Source of the DNA: CAZAPG01 sp964486935
GTDB lineage: Bacteria > Chloroflexota > Anaerolineae > 4572-78 > J111
DNA: 64,000 nucleotides
Assembly: GCA_964486935.1 (NCBI GenBank)
Contig: CAZAPG010000003.1
Coordinates: 1 to 64,000 of the forward strand
Direction of reading: 5' to 3'
The notes under the pieces: model-generated
Seen by the model: the letters and a program-made list of their open reading frames with translations, nothing else
The model's database searches: none
Told to the model about the DNA's origin: nothing
Shown here: in pieces, positions 40,480 through 48,004 of the stretch
Numbering within the stretch: the first letter of the stretch is position 1
How the letters are laid out: every line of letters starts with the position of its first letter
Program-made: the position numbers and the translations under genes

Positions 40480-41493
40480 TCATTGATAACGCTGCTTGAT
40501 ATTTGGAATTAAATACTCGCGAAAGGAACGCTCTACATTATATTGCGGTTTCCAGCCCCAATCGCGGCGGGCAGCGCTGTCGTCTAAATCGGCGGGCCAG
40601 GTATCGACAATGGTTTGGCGTTTGGGGTCTGGTTTGAAGGTAATTTGGGCGTCGGGAAAGGCATTAACCACCAGGTCGCGAATTTCCCCGGCAGATAGGC
40701 TAAAGCTGGTGATATTATAAACCAGGCGGCTTAACTTTTCTCGCGGCGCTTGCCCCAATTGCAACAGCGCCTGCACCGCGTCGGGCATTACCATAAAGGG
40801 AACGGTTGTTTCTTCGTTTACCCAACACTGGTAGGGTTTGCCTGCCGCTGCCGCGTGGAGCATCTCCGGCCCGTAATCGCTGGTGCCGCCGGTGGGCACG
40901 GTAAAGGCGCTAATCAGCCCGGGAAAACGGACACATCTAAAATCAATCATCACCGGTTGTTCGGCAGACATTTGACGGTAATATTTGCTGTAGTAGCTGC
41001 CTAACATTTCGCAGTAAAGTTTGTTGCAGCCGTAAATAGTGCGGGGCTGGTTCCACTCCCACTCGCGCACGCGCTGGTATAACCGCTTGCTGCGGTCCAT
41101 TTCCGGCATACCGTAAACGGCAATAGAACTGGGAAAGATAAATTGAATGGGCCGGTTGCGCCACTGCGATTGCTCGGTGGCTAACTTGAGCAGGCCCAAC
41201 GTGCCTTCGACATTAACGCTATGGGCCATTTCGGGGGTAAACTCACTGCTTTTAGAGAGCAGCGCAGCCAGGTGGTAAATGGCATCAATCTCGTACTCGC
41301 TAACCAGCCGGGCCAGCAGAATGTTGTTGAGTAAATCACCTTCAATGTGGGTGGCCAGCTTTTTAATATCATCGGGTAGGGGATGCAGGTCCATTGTTAG
41401 TAATTGGTTGCCGCCCTCTGCGGCCAGTTGTTTGACCAGGGCGTGGCCGATTTCGCCGCTGGCGCCGGTGATGAAGATAACTTTTTTGCGCAT
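40480..41493 (-). CDS. SDR-type L-threonine 3-dehydrogenase
   Basis: A 337-residue extended SDR of the NAD-dependent epimerase family. It has TGASGEIGHALVKQL near the start, YHLAALLS, the catalytic YGCNK, and the substrate-binding stretch RCVRFPGLIS. SDR-type threonine dehydrogenases have exactly this look, and the gene lies directly after a 2-amino-3-ketobutyrate CoA ligase gene. Together they convert threonine to glycine and acetyl-CoA. The ATG at 41493 has AAGGAT nine bases upstream; an ATG three codons earlier overlaps that site. Confidence 0.85.
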   Translation of the reverse strand: MRKKVIFITGASGEIGHALVKQLAAEGGNQLLTMDLHPLPDDIKKLATHIEGDLLNNILLARLVSEYEIDAIYHLAALLSKSSEFTPEMAHSVNVEGTLGLLKLATEQSQWRNRPIQFIFPSSIAVYGMPEMDRSKRLYQRVREWEWNQPRTIYGCNKLYCEMLGSYYSKYYRQMSAEQPVMIDFRCVRFPGLISAFTVPTGGTSDYGPEMLHAAAAGKPYQCWVNEETTVPFMVMPDAVQALLQLGQAPREKLSRLVYNITSFSLSAGEIRDLVVNAFPDAQITFKPDPKRQTIVDTWPADLDDSAARRDWGWKPQYNVERSFREYLIPNIKQRYQ

Positions 41494-41563
41494 GTTGCCC
41501 ATCCTTATAACTAAGCCGGACGCGCCGGAGCCGAAATAAACGGGGGACGCAAAGCGGCTTGGG

Positions 41564-42742
41564 TTAAATAATGCCCAATTCTTTGCCCACGCGGCTAAAA
41601 ATATCCAGCGCCTGCTCTAAATCTGCCCGGCTGTGCGCCGCCGAATTCATAACCCGGACGCGGGCTTTGCCTTGCGGTACGGTAGGGTAGCCAATTGCCA
41701 TTGCAAATAGACCTTCTTCAAACAGGCGGCGGCTAAATTGCTGGGCCAGGGGAGCGTCGCCCAGCATTACCGGCACAATGGGCGTTTGAGTCTGGCCGGT
41801 GTCAAAGCCCAGTTGTTTCATTTCTTGCTGAAACAGTCTGGCGTTGGCCCATAACTTGTCCACCAGTTGGGTAGACTCCTGCAAAATTTTGGTGGCTTCG
41901 ATGCACGCGGCTACGTCGGGAACGGTCATAGCGCTGGAAAAGAGGAAGGGGCGACCACGCTGGCGCAGCCAATCCACAATGCTTTGCTTGCCGGCTACCA
42001 GCCCCCCAACTACTCCAAAGGCTTTGCTGAGCGTGCCGACTTCAATATCTACTTGCCCGTGCAGGCCAAAGTGGTCTACAATGCCGCGCCCGCCCTGGCC
42101 CAGCACGCCTTCGCCGTGGGCGTCATCTACCATTAGCAAAATATCGTGCTGTTGGGCCACCTGGCAAATTTCATCCAGGGGGGCAATGTCGCCATCCATA
42201 CTAAAAACCCCATCCGTTACAATTAAACGATGCCCATATTCGGCGGTTTCGGCAATTTTGCGCTGCAAGTCATCCACATCATTATGAGCGTAACGCACCA
42301 CCCGCGCGCGGCTCAGGCGGCAGCTGTCAATAATGCTGGCGTGGTTGAGTTCGTCGGAGAAGATGACATCATCATGGCCCACCAGGGCTGGAATCACCGC
42401 CAGGTTAGCCATAAACCCGCTTTGAAAGGTAATGCAGGCTTCGGCCTTTTTAAACCGGGCCAGTTGCTGTTCTAGCTCAACGTGCAGCGACAGGGTGCCG
42501 GCAATGGTTCGCACCGCGCCGGGGCCAATGCCGTAGGTGTCGATGGCTGCCTGCGCCGCTTTTTTGAGGCGGGGGTGATTAGCCAGGCCCAGGTAGTTAT
42601 TGGCGCAAAAGTTTAACAAGTGGCGGCCATCAATTGTCACCCAGGCGTCCATCGGCGAGTCAATGGTGCGGATGTTAACAAAAAGCCCCGTTTCTTTCAG
42701 GCGAGCGAGCTGCTCATCTATCCAGCGAATGTTCTGAGCCAT
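41564..42742 (-). CDS. kbl: Glycine C-acetyltransferase (2-amino-3-ketobutyrate CoA ligase)
   Basis: A 392-residue PLP enzyme of the alpha-oxoamine synthase family. The Lys that binds PLP is in EVGTLSKAFGVVGG. Other family stretches are NNYLGLANHPRLKKAA, GTLSLHVELEQQLA and the DDAHGEGVLGQGGRG loop. It cleaves 2-amino-3-oxobutyrate with CoA to glycine and acetyl-CoA. The partner dehydrogenase follows by 70 bases. The ATG at 42742 has AAAGGA nine bases upstream; the upstream frame extension is the leader. A good promoter lies 50-80 bases before it. Confidence 0.93.
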   Translation of the reverse strand: MAQNIRWIDEQLARLKETGLFVNIRTIDSPMDAWVTIDGRHLLNFCANNYLGLANHPRLKKAAQAAIDTYGIGPGAVRTIAGTLSLHVELEQQLARFKKAEACITFQSGFMANLAVIPALVGHDDVIFSDELNHASIIDSCRLSRARVVRYAHNDVDDLQRKIAETAEYGHRLIVTDGVFSMDGDIAPLDEICQVAQQHDILLMVDDAHGEGVLGQGGRGIVDHFGLHGQVDIEVGTLSKAFGVVGGLVAGKQSIVDWLRQRGRPFLFSSAMTVPDVAACIEATKILQESTQLVDKLWANARLFQQEMKQLGFDTGQTQTPIVPVMLGDAPLAQQFSRRLFEEGLFAMAIGYPTVPQGKARVRVMNSAAHSRADLEQALDIFSRVGKELGII

Positions 42743-42794
42743 TATACAATCCTTTCTACAGATAATACTCGCTTTTCCACACACTATACTGTGG

Positions 42795-42824
42795 GTTATA
42801 GGATAGGCCAAATTGCGCGGTCAA
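42795..42824 (-). promoter_or_regulatory. Promoter of the kbl-threonine dehydrogenase operon
   Basis: Minus-strand TTGACC (42824-42819), 18-base spacer, TATAAC (42800-42795). The expected transcript start lies about 45 bases before the kbl ATG. Confidence 0.55.
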
Positions 42825-42920
42825 GATAATCTTTTTGTTGGAGAGGTTGAGAAAAATGGTGGGGTGACGTAGTCCTGCTTACAGTTTTTTGAGGGCGTTA
42901 ATTTATGCTCCGATAAATTA

Positions 42921-42950
42921 TTGGTACGCCCATTTTTAGCGTGGTATAAT
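42921..42950 (+). promoter_or_regulatory. Promoter of the small YtxH-like gene
   Basis: TTGGTA (42921-42926), 18-base spacer and a perfect TATAAT (42945-42950), 46 bases before the ATG at 42996. Confidence 0.6.
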
Positions 42951-42995
42951 TGCCCACAGAAGCGAGCTTTTACCCTGATTTTGGCAGGAGGTTCA

Positions 42996-43202
42996 ATGTA
43001 TATGCGTTTTCTAGCAGGTTTTTTAATTGGGATGGTTCTGGGCGCGGTGGCGGTGTTGCTAACTACGCCGCAAAGCGGCAGCGACCTGCAACAGAATTTT
43101 CGCGCCCGGATTGATGAAATTATGTCTGAGGGGCGACTGGCTGCGGCCAATCGTCGAGCCGAGTTAGAGGCCAGGCTGGCCGACCTGAAGGCCGGAAAAT
43201 AG
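42996..43202 (+). CDS. YtxH-like small membrane protein
   Basis: A 68-residue protein. One membrane span (FLAGFLIGMVLGAVAVLLTTP) is followed by a charged, probably coiled-coil tail, the YtxH/gas-vesicle-protein-like layout linked to envelope stress. The ATG at 42996 follows AGGAGG by five bases, and a TATAAT promoter lies just upstream, so it is a real short gene. It is convergent with the unknown 411-aa gene. Confidence 0.75.
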   Translation: MYMRFLAGFLIGMVLGAVAVLLTTPQSGSDLQQNFRARIDEIMSEGRLAAANRRAELEARLADLKAGK

Positions 43203-43215
43203 TAACCAGATTGAG

Positions 43216-44451
43216 TTATCCCAGCATTTTTTTTAGAATTCGGTCATATATCTGGTCGGCCTGAGCCATATCCTGGTCTGAAAATAGGCCAATGCGCGCA
43301 TCTCGGGCTTTGGCTATCAGAGCCAGGGTATGGTTCACATCTTCGCCCTGAAGTTGCACTTTGTTGCAAATTTGCGTGCCGGCCATCAGCAACGGTAAAT
43401 AGAGAAATTCTGTGTCCATCGACTGGCCCAAATCCACACTATCGGCAATGTGGCTGGCAACGGCCTGTCGCTCTGTTTTTGACCAGAACTGGCGGCCAAA
43501 GGCCTGAGCAATCAGCCCAAACCCTATGGCCGCCGAAAGTCTGAGCACGTGATGAAAGCCAATGGAGCGTATCAGGGCCAGGCTATCGGTGGTGTCAACT
43601 TCGGCTTCAAGGGCGTGTTCCCAAATGGGCACCAGCAATCCGTTTCGCCGTTGCGGGTCGGCCAAAAAATATTGGCAGCTATAGGTTAAAATTTTCCCCA
43701 TTACAATCGCTTCGCCTATTCTAAGGGGTAACCCAACGTCGGCAAAGCGATGCGTGCTTTCGCTATATAAATTTACATAGAGAGCTTCAACGGTTAGCTC
43801 TTTTTTTATTTTAACTTCGCGCAGGTGAATTTCTTGAACTGCTTCGGCAAAAAATTTGGCCTCTTTTTTCTTCCAAATTATTTCAAAGGCCGATTTCATC
43901 TCCGGCGCTCTTTGGTCGATTGGGGCCGGTTTATCGGAAATTTTCAGGCCAAACACACCCTTTTTGACGGATTTTTCCACATAGGTTGCGCCCAGGCTGC
44001 CAATTAAGTTTAGACCTACCGGGCTGTCCAGCAGGTTTGATTCTAGCTGGCTTTTTGATTTGGGGGGTCTGATTCGTTCTCCTTTGCCTTGGGCCGATAC
44101 TTTTGCTTCGACGCCTATGGTTAGCTCGCCGGGTTCGGCGTGGTCGGTGGTGGCAATGGGCCAGGTGAGCAGTCCGACTTCGGCGGCGGCCAATTTTACC
44201 TCAATTTCTTCTTCTTCTACCTGGAGTAATGGGTTTTTGGAGCGCAAAAAGCCGCCGGATTGTGGCAAATCAATTTTCAGGCCAATTTCTATAGGCACGT
44301 TAAGCGTATTTTGCAGGAGCAGATATAAATTGGCTGCCTGCCCCACGGAGATGGTACCGGGTTCAAAGTAGCCGGCATATTGTAACCCTCCGGTGGCAAA
44401 GCGTTCTGGTGCATCAATATATTCGCCAATTACATCGGGATAAGTTGCCAC
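43216..44451 (-). CDS. Protein of unknown function, 411 aa
   Basis: I do not recognise this protein. It has no signal peptide and no clear membrane span. Residues 25-125 look like an Ig-like or CARDB-like beta domain (ISVGQAANLYLLLQNTLNVP, then EPGELTIGVEAKV). The second half is helical with KKKEAKFFAEAVQEIHLREVK and ends in a charged helix. The GTG start is supported by AAGGAG seven bases before it. It stands between the YtxH-like gene (convergent) and the CPBP protease gene (same strand, about 90 bases). Confidence 0.7.
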   Translation of the reverse strand: MATYPDVIGEYIDAPERFATGGLQYAGYFEPGTISVGQAANLYLLLQNTLNVPIEIGLKIDLPQSGGFLRSKNPLLQVEEEEIEVKLAAAEVGLLTWPIATTDHAEPGELTIGVEAKVSAQGKGERIRPPKSKSQLESNLLDSPVGLNLIGSLGATYVEKSVKKGVFGLKISDKPAPIDQRAPEMKSAFEIIWKKKEAKFFAEAVQEIHLREVKIKKELTVEALYVNLYSESTHRFADVGLPLRIGEAIVMGKILTYSCQYFLADPQRRNGLLVPIWEHALEAEVDTTDSLALIRSIGFHHVLRLSAAIGFGLIAQAFGRQFWSKTERQAVASHIADSVDLGQSMDTEFLYLPLLMAGTQICNKVQLQGEDVNHTLALIAKARDARIGLFSDQDMAQADQIYDRILKKMLG

Positions 44452-44541
44452 GGCCCTCTCCTTAGCTTGTCATAATCAATTAATGACAGCATATCATTGC
44501 AAAGGTATTTTGTCAATGCAGCCGATTGAGTTGGTGTGTTG

Positions 44542-45240
44542 TTAATAGTTTTCTAGCAATTCTTGTTGAAAATGAGCCACAACTACCTGAAGCATGTTGA
44601 CGGTATAATGGGCCACAAATGTAACCAGCAGTTCGCCGCTCCAGATAAAAATCAGGCAGAAGAATACATTGATGGCGCCGGCTCCAATTACGCCTAACTG
44701 GCCCTGGGGTTGGTGCATAAGGCCAAATATAATCGAGGTTATAATAATCAAAAGCGCCAATGGGATGATGGGTCGAAACAAACCTATCAACAAGGTGCGA
44801 AAGAGTAGCTCTTCCATTAGTACCGGCGGAATAAACGCCAGCGCCACCGGCAGCCATTCTTTGGCATGGCGCGGCAAAATGTTGCGGATAAGCCACGGAG
44901 AGTAAATATGTCGCCCAAAATATTTGATGAGTTGCCAGGTAACCAGGTAGACACTTAACTGGGTTACAAGACCAATTGCCAGCCCCACCGGCACGCTCCA
45001 CCATATATTTTTTACCGTTAGCCCCAATTCACCGGCAGATAGCCCGCTCAACCAGGCCAGAAACAGGCAAATAATTACCATTAAAATCCGGGCAATTAAT
45101 TCGGGTAAAGAGAGCAGCAGGTTGAAATCGGGCTGTAAGTTTTTCAGCAGTAAATAACTGCGATAGGTTATCCAGGCGATAAGGCCGGTAAAAAGAATAG
45201 TTGCCAGCCGGGCCAGTGCAAGCCATAAATCTATTGACAT
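44542..45240 (-). CDS. CPBP-family intramembrane metalloprotease
   Basis: A 232-residue membrane protein with about seven spans and the CPBP/Abi (CAAX-protease-like) motifs MEELLFRTLL, FGLMHQPQG and a late FVAHYTVNM. The two Glu and two His are the metal site of Rce1-type proteases. Bacterial members process or protect peptides, or scaffold other functions; the partner here is unknown. It is 24 bases downstream of the small SH3-like gene. Confidence 0.87.
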   Translation of the reverse strand: MSIDLWLALARLATILFTGLIAWITYRSYLLLKNLQPDFNLLLSLPELIARILMVIICLFLAWLSGLSAGELGLTVKNIWWSVPVGLAIGLVTQLSVYLVTWQLIKYFGRHIYSPWLIRNILPRHAKEWLPVALAFIPPVLMEELLFRTLLIGLFRPIIPLALLIIITSIIFGLMHQPQGQLGVIGAGAINVFFCLIFIWSGELLVTFVAHYTVNMLQVVVAHFQQELLENY

Positions 45241-45264
45241 TTAAAAAGCGCAGGTTAAAACGGT

Positions 45265-45537
45265 TTAGGTTTTTTCTAGCGGTTCTAGCTGGTTGGCCCG
45301 TGGCCAGTAGAGCCTGGGCTTACCCGCGTCTGCGGAGACGGCGATAACGTAAGATTTGTGTAGCCGGGGATTCCCCTTGCTAAAGGGTCCGAGATTGAAT
45401 TTGCCTTTATATTTATCAAGCATGACCCCACGCTGAGGCGGCACAATCTCTATAATTTCTCCCACTTTTTCCGTCCACTTGCCCCCGGAGTGGCTAACCC
45501 AACGAACCCTGTCGCCCACCTCAAACTCATACAGCAT
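45265..45537 (-). CDS. Small SH3-like (DUF2945/KOW-like) protein
   Basis: A 90-residue beta-rich protein beginning LYEFEVGDRVRWVSHSGG followed by KWTEKVGEIIEIVPP, a pattern of small SH3-like barrels. No catalytic motif. The ATG at 45537 follows a G-rich site; the longer in-frame reading overlaps the Gfo/Idh gene and is rejected. Function unknown. Confidence 0.6.
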   Translation of the reverse strand: MLYEFEVGDRVRWVSHSGGKWTEKVGEIIEIVPPQRGVMLDKYKGKFNLGPFSKGNPRLHKSYVIAVSADAGKPRLYWPRANQLEPLEKT

Positions 45538-45622
45538 TGTTGCAATTCCCCCTGAAAAGTTGCGTTGTGACCTGTTTTTTGATGGTAGTATATCGGTAAA
45601 CGTTGCCGCTGACAAGTTAGTT

Positions 45623-46702
45623 TTACTCAAGCGCCCATTCCATTGGGGTGGGTAGAGAAAAACCGGATTGGATGGCAGCCGGCCGGTTATTTTCAATTGA
45701 CTCGACGGTAGCGCACAAAATTTCAACCACGTGAGCGGCGTGTTCGCCGGTAGCCCGGTGCGGGCGGTTCTGGCGAATAGCGCGGGCCATATCCAGCACG
45801 CTGCGCCCCCACTCTACGCCCGGATAGGGCGCTTTAATCAGGGGAACGGGTTTGAAAGGCTGGTCGAACCCGGCAAATTCTACGGCAACGTTAAAATCGT
45901 GCCAGCTAGCCAGATACAACGAGCCTAAATCGCCATGAAACTCGATGCCATCTTGTTTGCTGCTGCGGCGCGATACGTAAAAGTTGGTTGTTAGCCGAAC
46001 CAGCAAACCGCTTTCCATTTGGATGGAGGCAACCACAAAGTCGGGCGTGTCAATGTGAAAAGGGTTGCCATCCCGGGTTACGCGGTTGGGGTAAAGCACC
46101 TGCCCGTAAGCCGACACGCGCCGGGCCGGGCCAAAAATGGCGGTCAGCAGGGTCAGCGGGTAGACGCCCACATCAAACAACGCGCCTACCTGATAAAAAG
46201 GAACCGGCGCCGGGTGCCAGCTTTCAATGCGGCCCCAGTTAACTTCGGCGTAAGCCACCCGAATTTCGCCCAGCCGCCCTTCTCTAATCAGTTTCCAGGC
46301 GGTTTGTTGCGCCTCGCCCATGTAGGTAAAGGGCGAGCAGCCCAGCCGTAACCCTTTTTGGTTGGCCAGGTTTACCAGCTCCTGGGCGTCTTGATAGGTA
46401 AGGGCTAAAGGTTTTTCGCTGTGGACATGTTTGCCCGCTTGCAGGCATTGGGCGGTAATTTCTTTGTGGACGTGATGAACTGTCAAATTGACAGCCAGTT
46501 CAATTGACTCGTCGGCCAGCAGCGCCTCGATGGAGGGGTAGGCCCGGCAGTTAAACTCATCGGCCAGCGTTTTGGCTTTAACCGGGTCAATATCAACCAC
46601 GCCAACCAGCGTAACTTCGGGGTAATGGCTCAGGCTTTGGGCATAACGGTTGGCAATATTGCCACAGCCGATAATGCCAACGCCTATTTTTTGTTGGGTC
46701 AT
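45623..46702 (-). CDS. Gfo/Idh/MocA-family oxidoreductase
   Basis: A 359-residue NAD(P)-dependent oxidoreductase. The N-terminal Rossmann fold has GIIGCGNIANRYAQ. The family Glu-Lys-Pro motif is HSEKPLALTY near residue 97, and the C-terminal substrate domain carries GALFDVGVYPL with the conserved Asp and a nearby His. Members act on sugars, inositols or their phosphates; the substrate is not evident. The start has AGGAG five bases upstream. Confidence 0.9.
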   Translation of the reverse strand: MTQQKIGVGIIGCGNIANRYAQSLSHYPEVTLVGVVDIDPVKAKTLADEFNCRAYPSIEALLADESIELAVNLTVHHVHKEITAQCLQAGKHVHSEKPLALTYQDAQELVNLANQKGLRLGCSPFTYMGEAQQTAWKLIREGRLGEIRVAYAEVNWGRIESWHPAPVPFYQVGALFDVGVYPLTLLTAIFGPARRVSAYGQVLYPNRVTRDGNPFHIDTPDFVVASIQMESGLLVRLTTNFYVSRRSSKQDGIEFHGDLGSLYLASWHDFNVAVEFAGFDQPFKPVPLIKAPYPGVEWGRSVLDMARAIRQNRPHRATGEHAAHVVEILCATVESIENNRPAAIQSGFSLPTPMEWALE

Positions 46703-46842
46703 TGAAAGCTCCTGATTAAAATAGTTTGCCCATGATACCCCCTCGCGGCCATTTTAGACAATAATTTGATTGAGTCATGAGGCGCTATGTTCTATTTGAT
46801 AACTGCAAAGTTTGAATGAGTTAAAGGTGAAACAAACCCAAA

Positions 46843-47673
46843 TCAATAATGGGTTACAACTTTGGTGCCAACCGAGGCCCAATTAAACAGCCACTCTGAA
46901 TCGGGAATTGACAGGTTTACGCAACCGTGACTCATTGGCGTGCCAAAGTTGTTGTGCCAGTAGGTGCCGTGCAGGCCATACCCTTTGTGAAAATACATTA
47001 CATAAGGAACATTGGGCAGGTCGTAGGCGTCGGCCCCAAAACCGCCGCGCATGCGGGCTTTTTCATATTTTACGTAAATGTTGTAGGTTCCCACAACGGT
47101 GGGGTATTGCCAGGTTCCGGTTGAAACCGGCGCCGTAAATACGGGTGTTTGCCCTTCGTAGGCGGTTAGTTTTTGGTTGGTCAAATCCACATCAATCCAT
47201 TTTTCGCTGTTGGCGGCAACCGGCGCGGGGCGAGAGACCGGTTCAATAACTGGCGGAGGCGCGTAAAAATCAACTTGCTGATTGGCGTAAATGGGCGCGG
47301 GTTGTGGCGGAGTTGGCGCGCCTGCCCAGGGACTCCAGGTTGGGGGTTGGCTATAAGTTGGAAAAGCTGTTGGCGGGGCCTCAAATTGGTTAGGTTGAGT
47401 AGTTTGAAACCGGTGCGGCGTTACCGGCTCGATAGGTAGAGGTGCGGAGAGATAAACAGGAATCATTAATTCCTGCCCGGCGTAAATCCAGGTATCCCAG
47501 TTTAACCGGTTGGCGGCAACCAGCTCATCAACAGAAATGCCGTGGCTGTCGGCAATTGAGTAGAGGGTGTCGCCCGGCTGCACAATGTAGTAGTGTCCGC
47601 CGCTGGCCCAGGCAGGCGTAACCCCTATCAGAAAAAATGTAGTCGCCGCCAGGGCAATAAAAAAACGTTTCAT
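46843..47673 (-). CDS. LysM and L,D-transpeptidase (YkuD) protein
   Basis: A 276-residue secreted cell-wall enzyme. It has a signal peptide (1-23), a LysM domain (28-72), a Pro-rich linker (80-155), and a YkuD catalytic domain (158-276) with His235 and the SHGCVNL motif (Ser248, His249, Cys251). It would form 3-3 cross-links or attach proteins to peptidoglycan. The ATG at 47673 has AGGAGGAG upstream. The promoter coincides with a palindrome, so the gene is probably regulated. Confidence 0.93.
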   Translation of the reverse strand: MKRFFIALAATTFFLIGVTPAWASGGHYYIVQPGDTLYSIADSHGISVDELVAANRLNWDTWIYAGQELMIPVYLSAPLPIEPVTPHRFQTTQPNQFEAPPTAFPTYSQPPTWSPWAGAPTPPQPAPIYANQQVDFYAPPPVIEPVSRPAPVAANSEKWIDVDLTNQKLTAYEGQTPVFTAPVSTGTWQYPTVVGTYNIYVKYEKARMRGGFGADAYDLPNVPYVMYFHKGYGLHGTYWHNNFGTPMSHGCVNLSIPDSEWLFNWASVGTKVVTHY

Positions 47674-47720
47674 GTTGACTCCTCCTGCATCCGCATTTCT
47701 AAAATTCTTGACGCATCCCT

Positions 47721-47763
47721 GATATATTGATTTCAAGTATACATAAAATCAATATATCTGCAA
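47721..47763 (-). promoter_or_regulatory. Palindrome overlapping the L,D-transpeptidase promoter
   Basis: Perfect 13-bp arms GATATATTGATTT (47721-47733)/AAATCAATATATC (47746-47758). On the minus strand TTGCAG (47763-47758), 16 bases, and TATACT (47741-47736) form a promoter whose -10 lies in the loop of the palindrome. This is a good candidate operator. Confidence 0.5.
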
Positions 47764-47779
47764 TGCGAATCAGATATTA

Positions 47780-47860
47780 GGGTGTGTCCGACATTTTAGG
47801 AGGACGGGGGGGTATCCCCCCAATTCCCCCCTGCGCTTTCCAAAAATTCTGGACGCACCC
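47780..47860. mobile_element. MITE copy 2 (terminal inverted repeats, 8-bp target duplication)
   Basis: The 81-base element starts GGGTGTGTCCGACATTTTAG and ends with the reverse complement of GGGTGCGTCCAGAATTTTTG. The core is GGGGGGTATCCCCCC and CCCCCC. It is flanked by AGATATTA at 47772-47779 and 47861-47868. Ends, core and duplication length match copy 1. Confidence 0.82.
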
Positions 47861-47965
47861 AGATATTATGTTAATGCAGGGAGCCATATAGTTGCGGGGC
47901 AAACAAAACAAAAGAAGGACAGTCTCAATAAGATTGCAACGCAAAGGGCATAAGCAGCAAAACCC

Positions 47966-47995
47966 CGGAGTGTCAAAATGCGCTTTGACACTCCG
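47966..47995 (-). terminator. Probable terminator of the zinc protease gene
   Basis: Perfect 12-bp stem CGGAGTGTCAAA/TTTGACACTCCG with a six-base loop, ten bases after the protease stop codon. On the minus strand it is followed by GGGGTTTTG, a short T-run. Confidence 0.6.
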
Positions 47996-48004
47996 CCGCC
48001 ATTA

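Larger units (their letters stand above)
47674..48004. other. Intergenic region with promoter, MITE and terminator
   Basis: About 330 bases without a gene. In order it holds a decayed MITE-end-like sequence (47697-47719), the palindrome and promoter of the L,D-transpeptidase gene, a complete MITE (47780-47860), and the terminator of the upstream protease gene (47966-47995). Confidence 0.7.
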
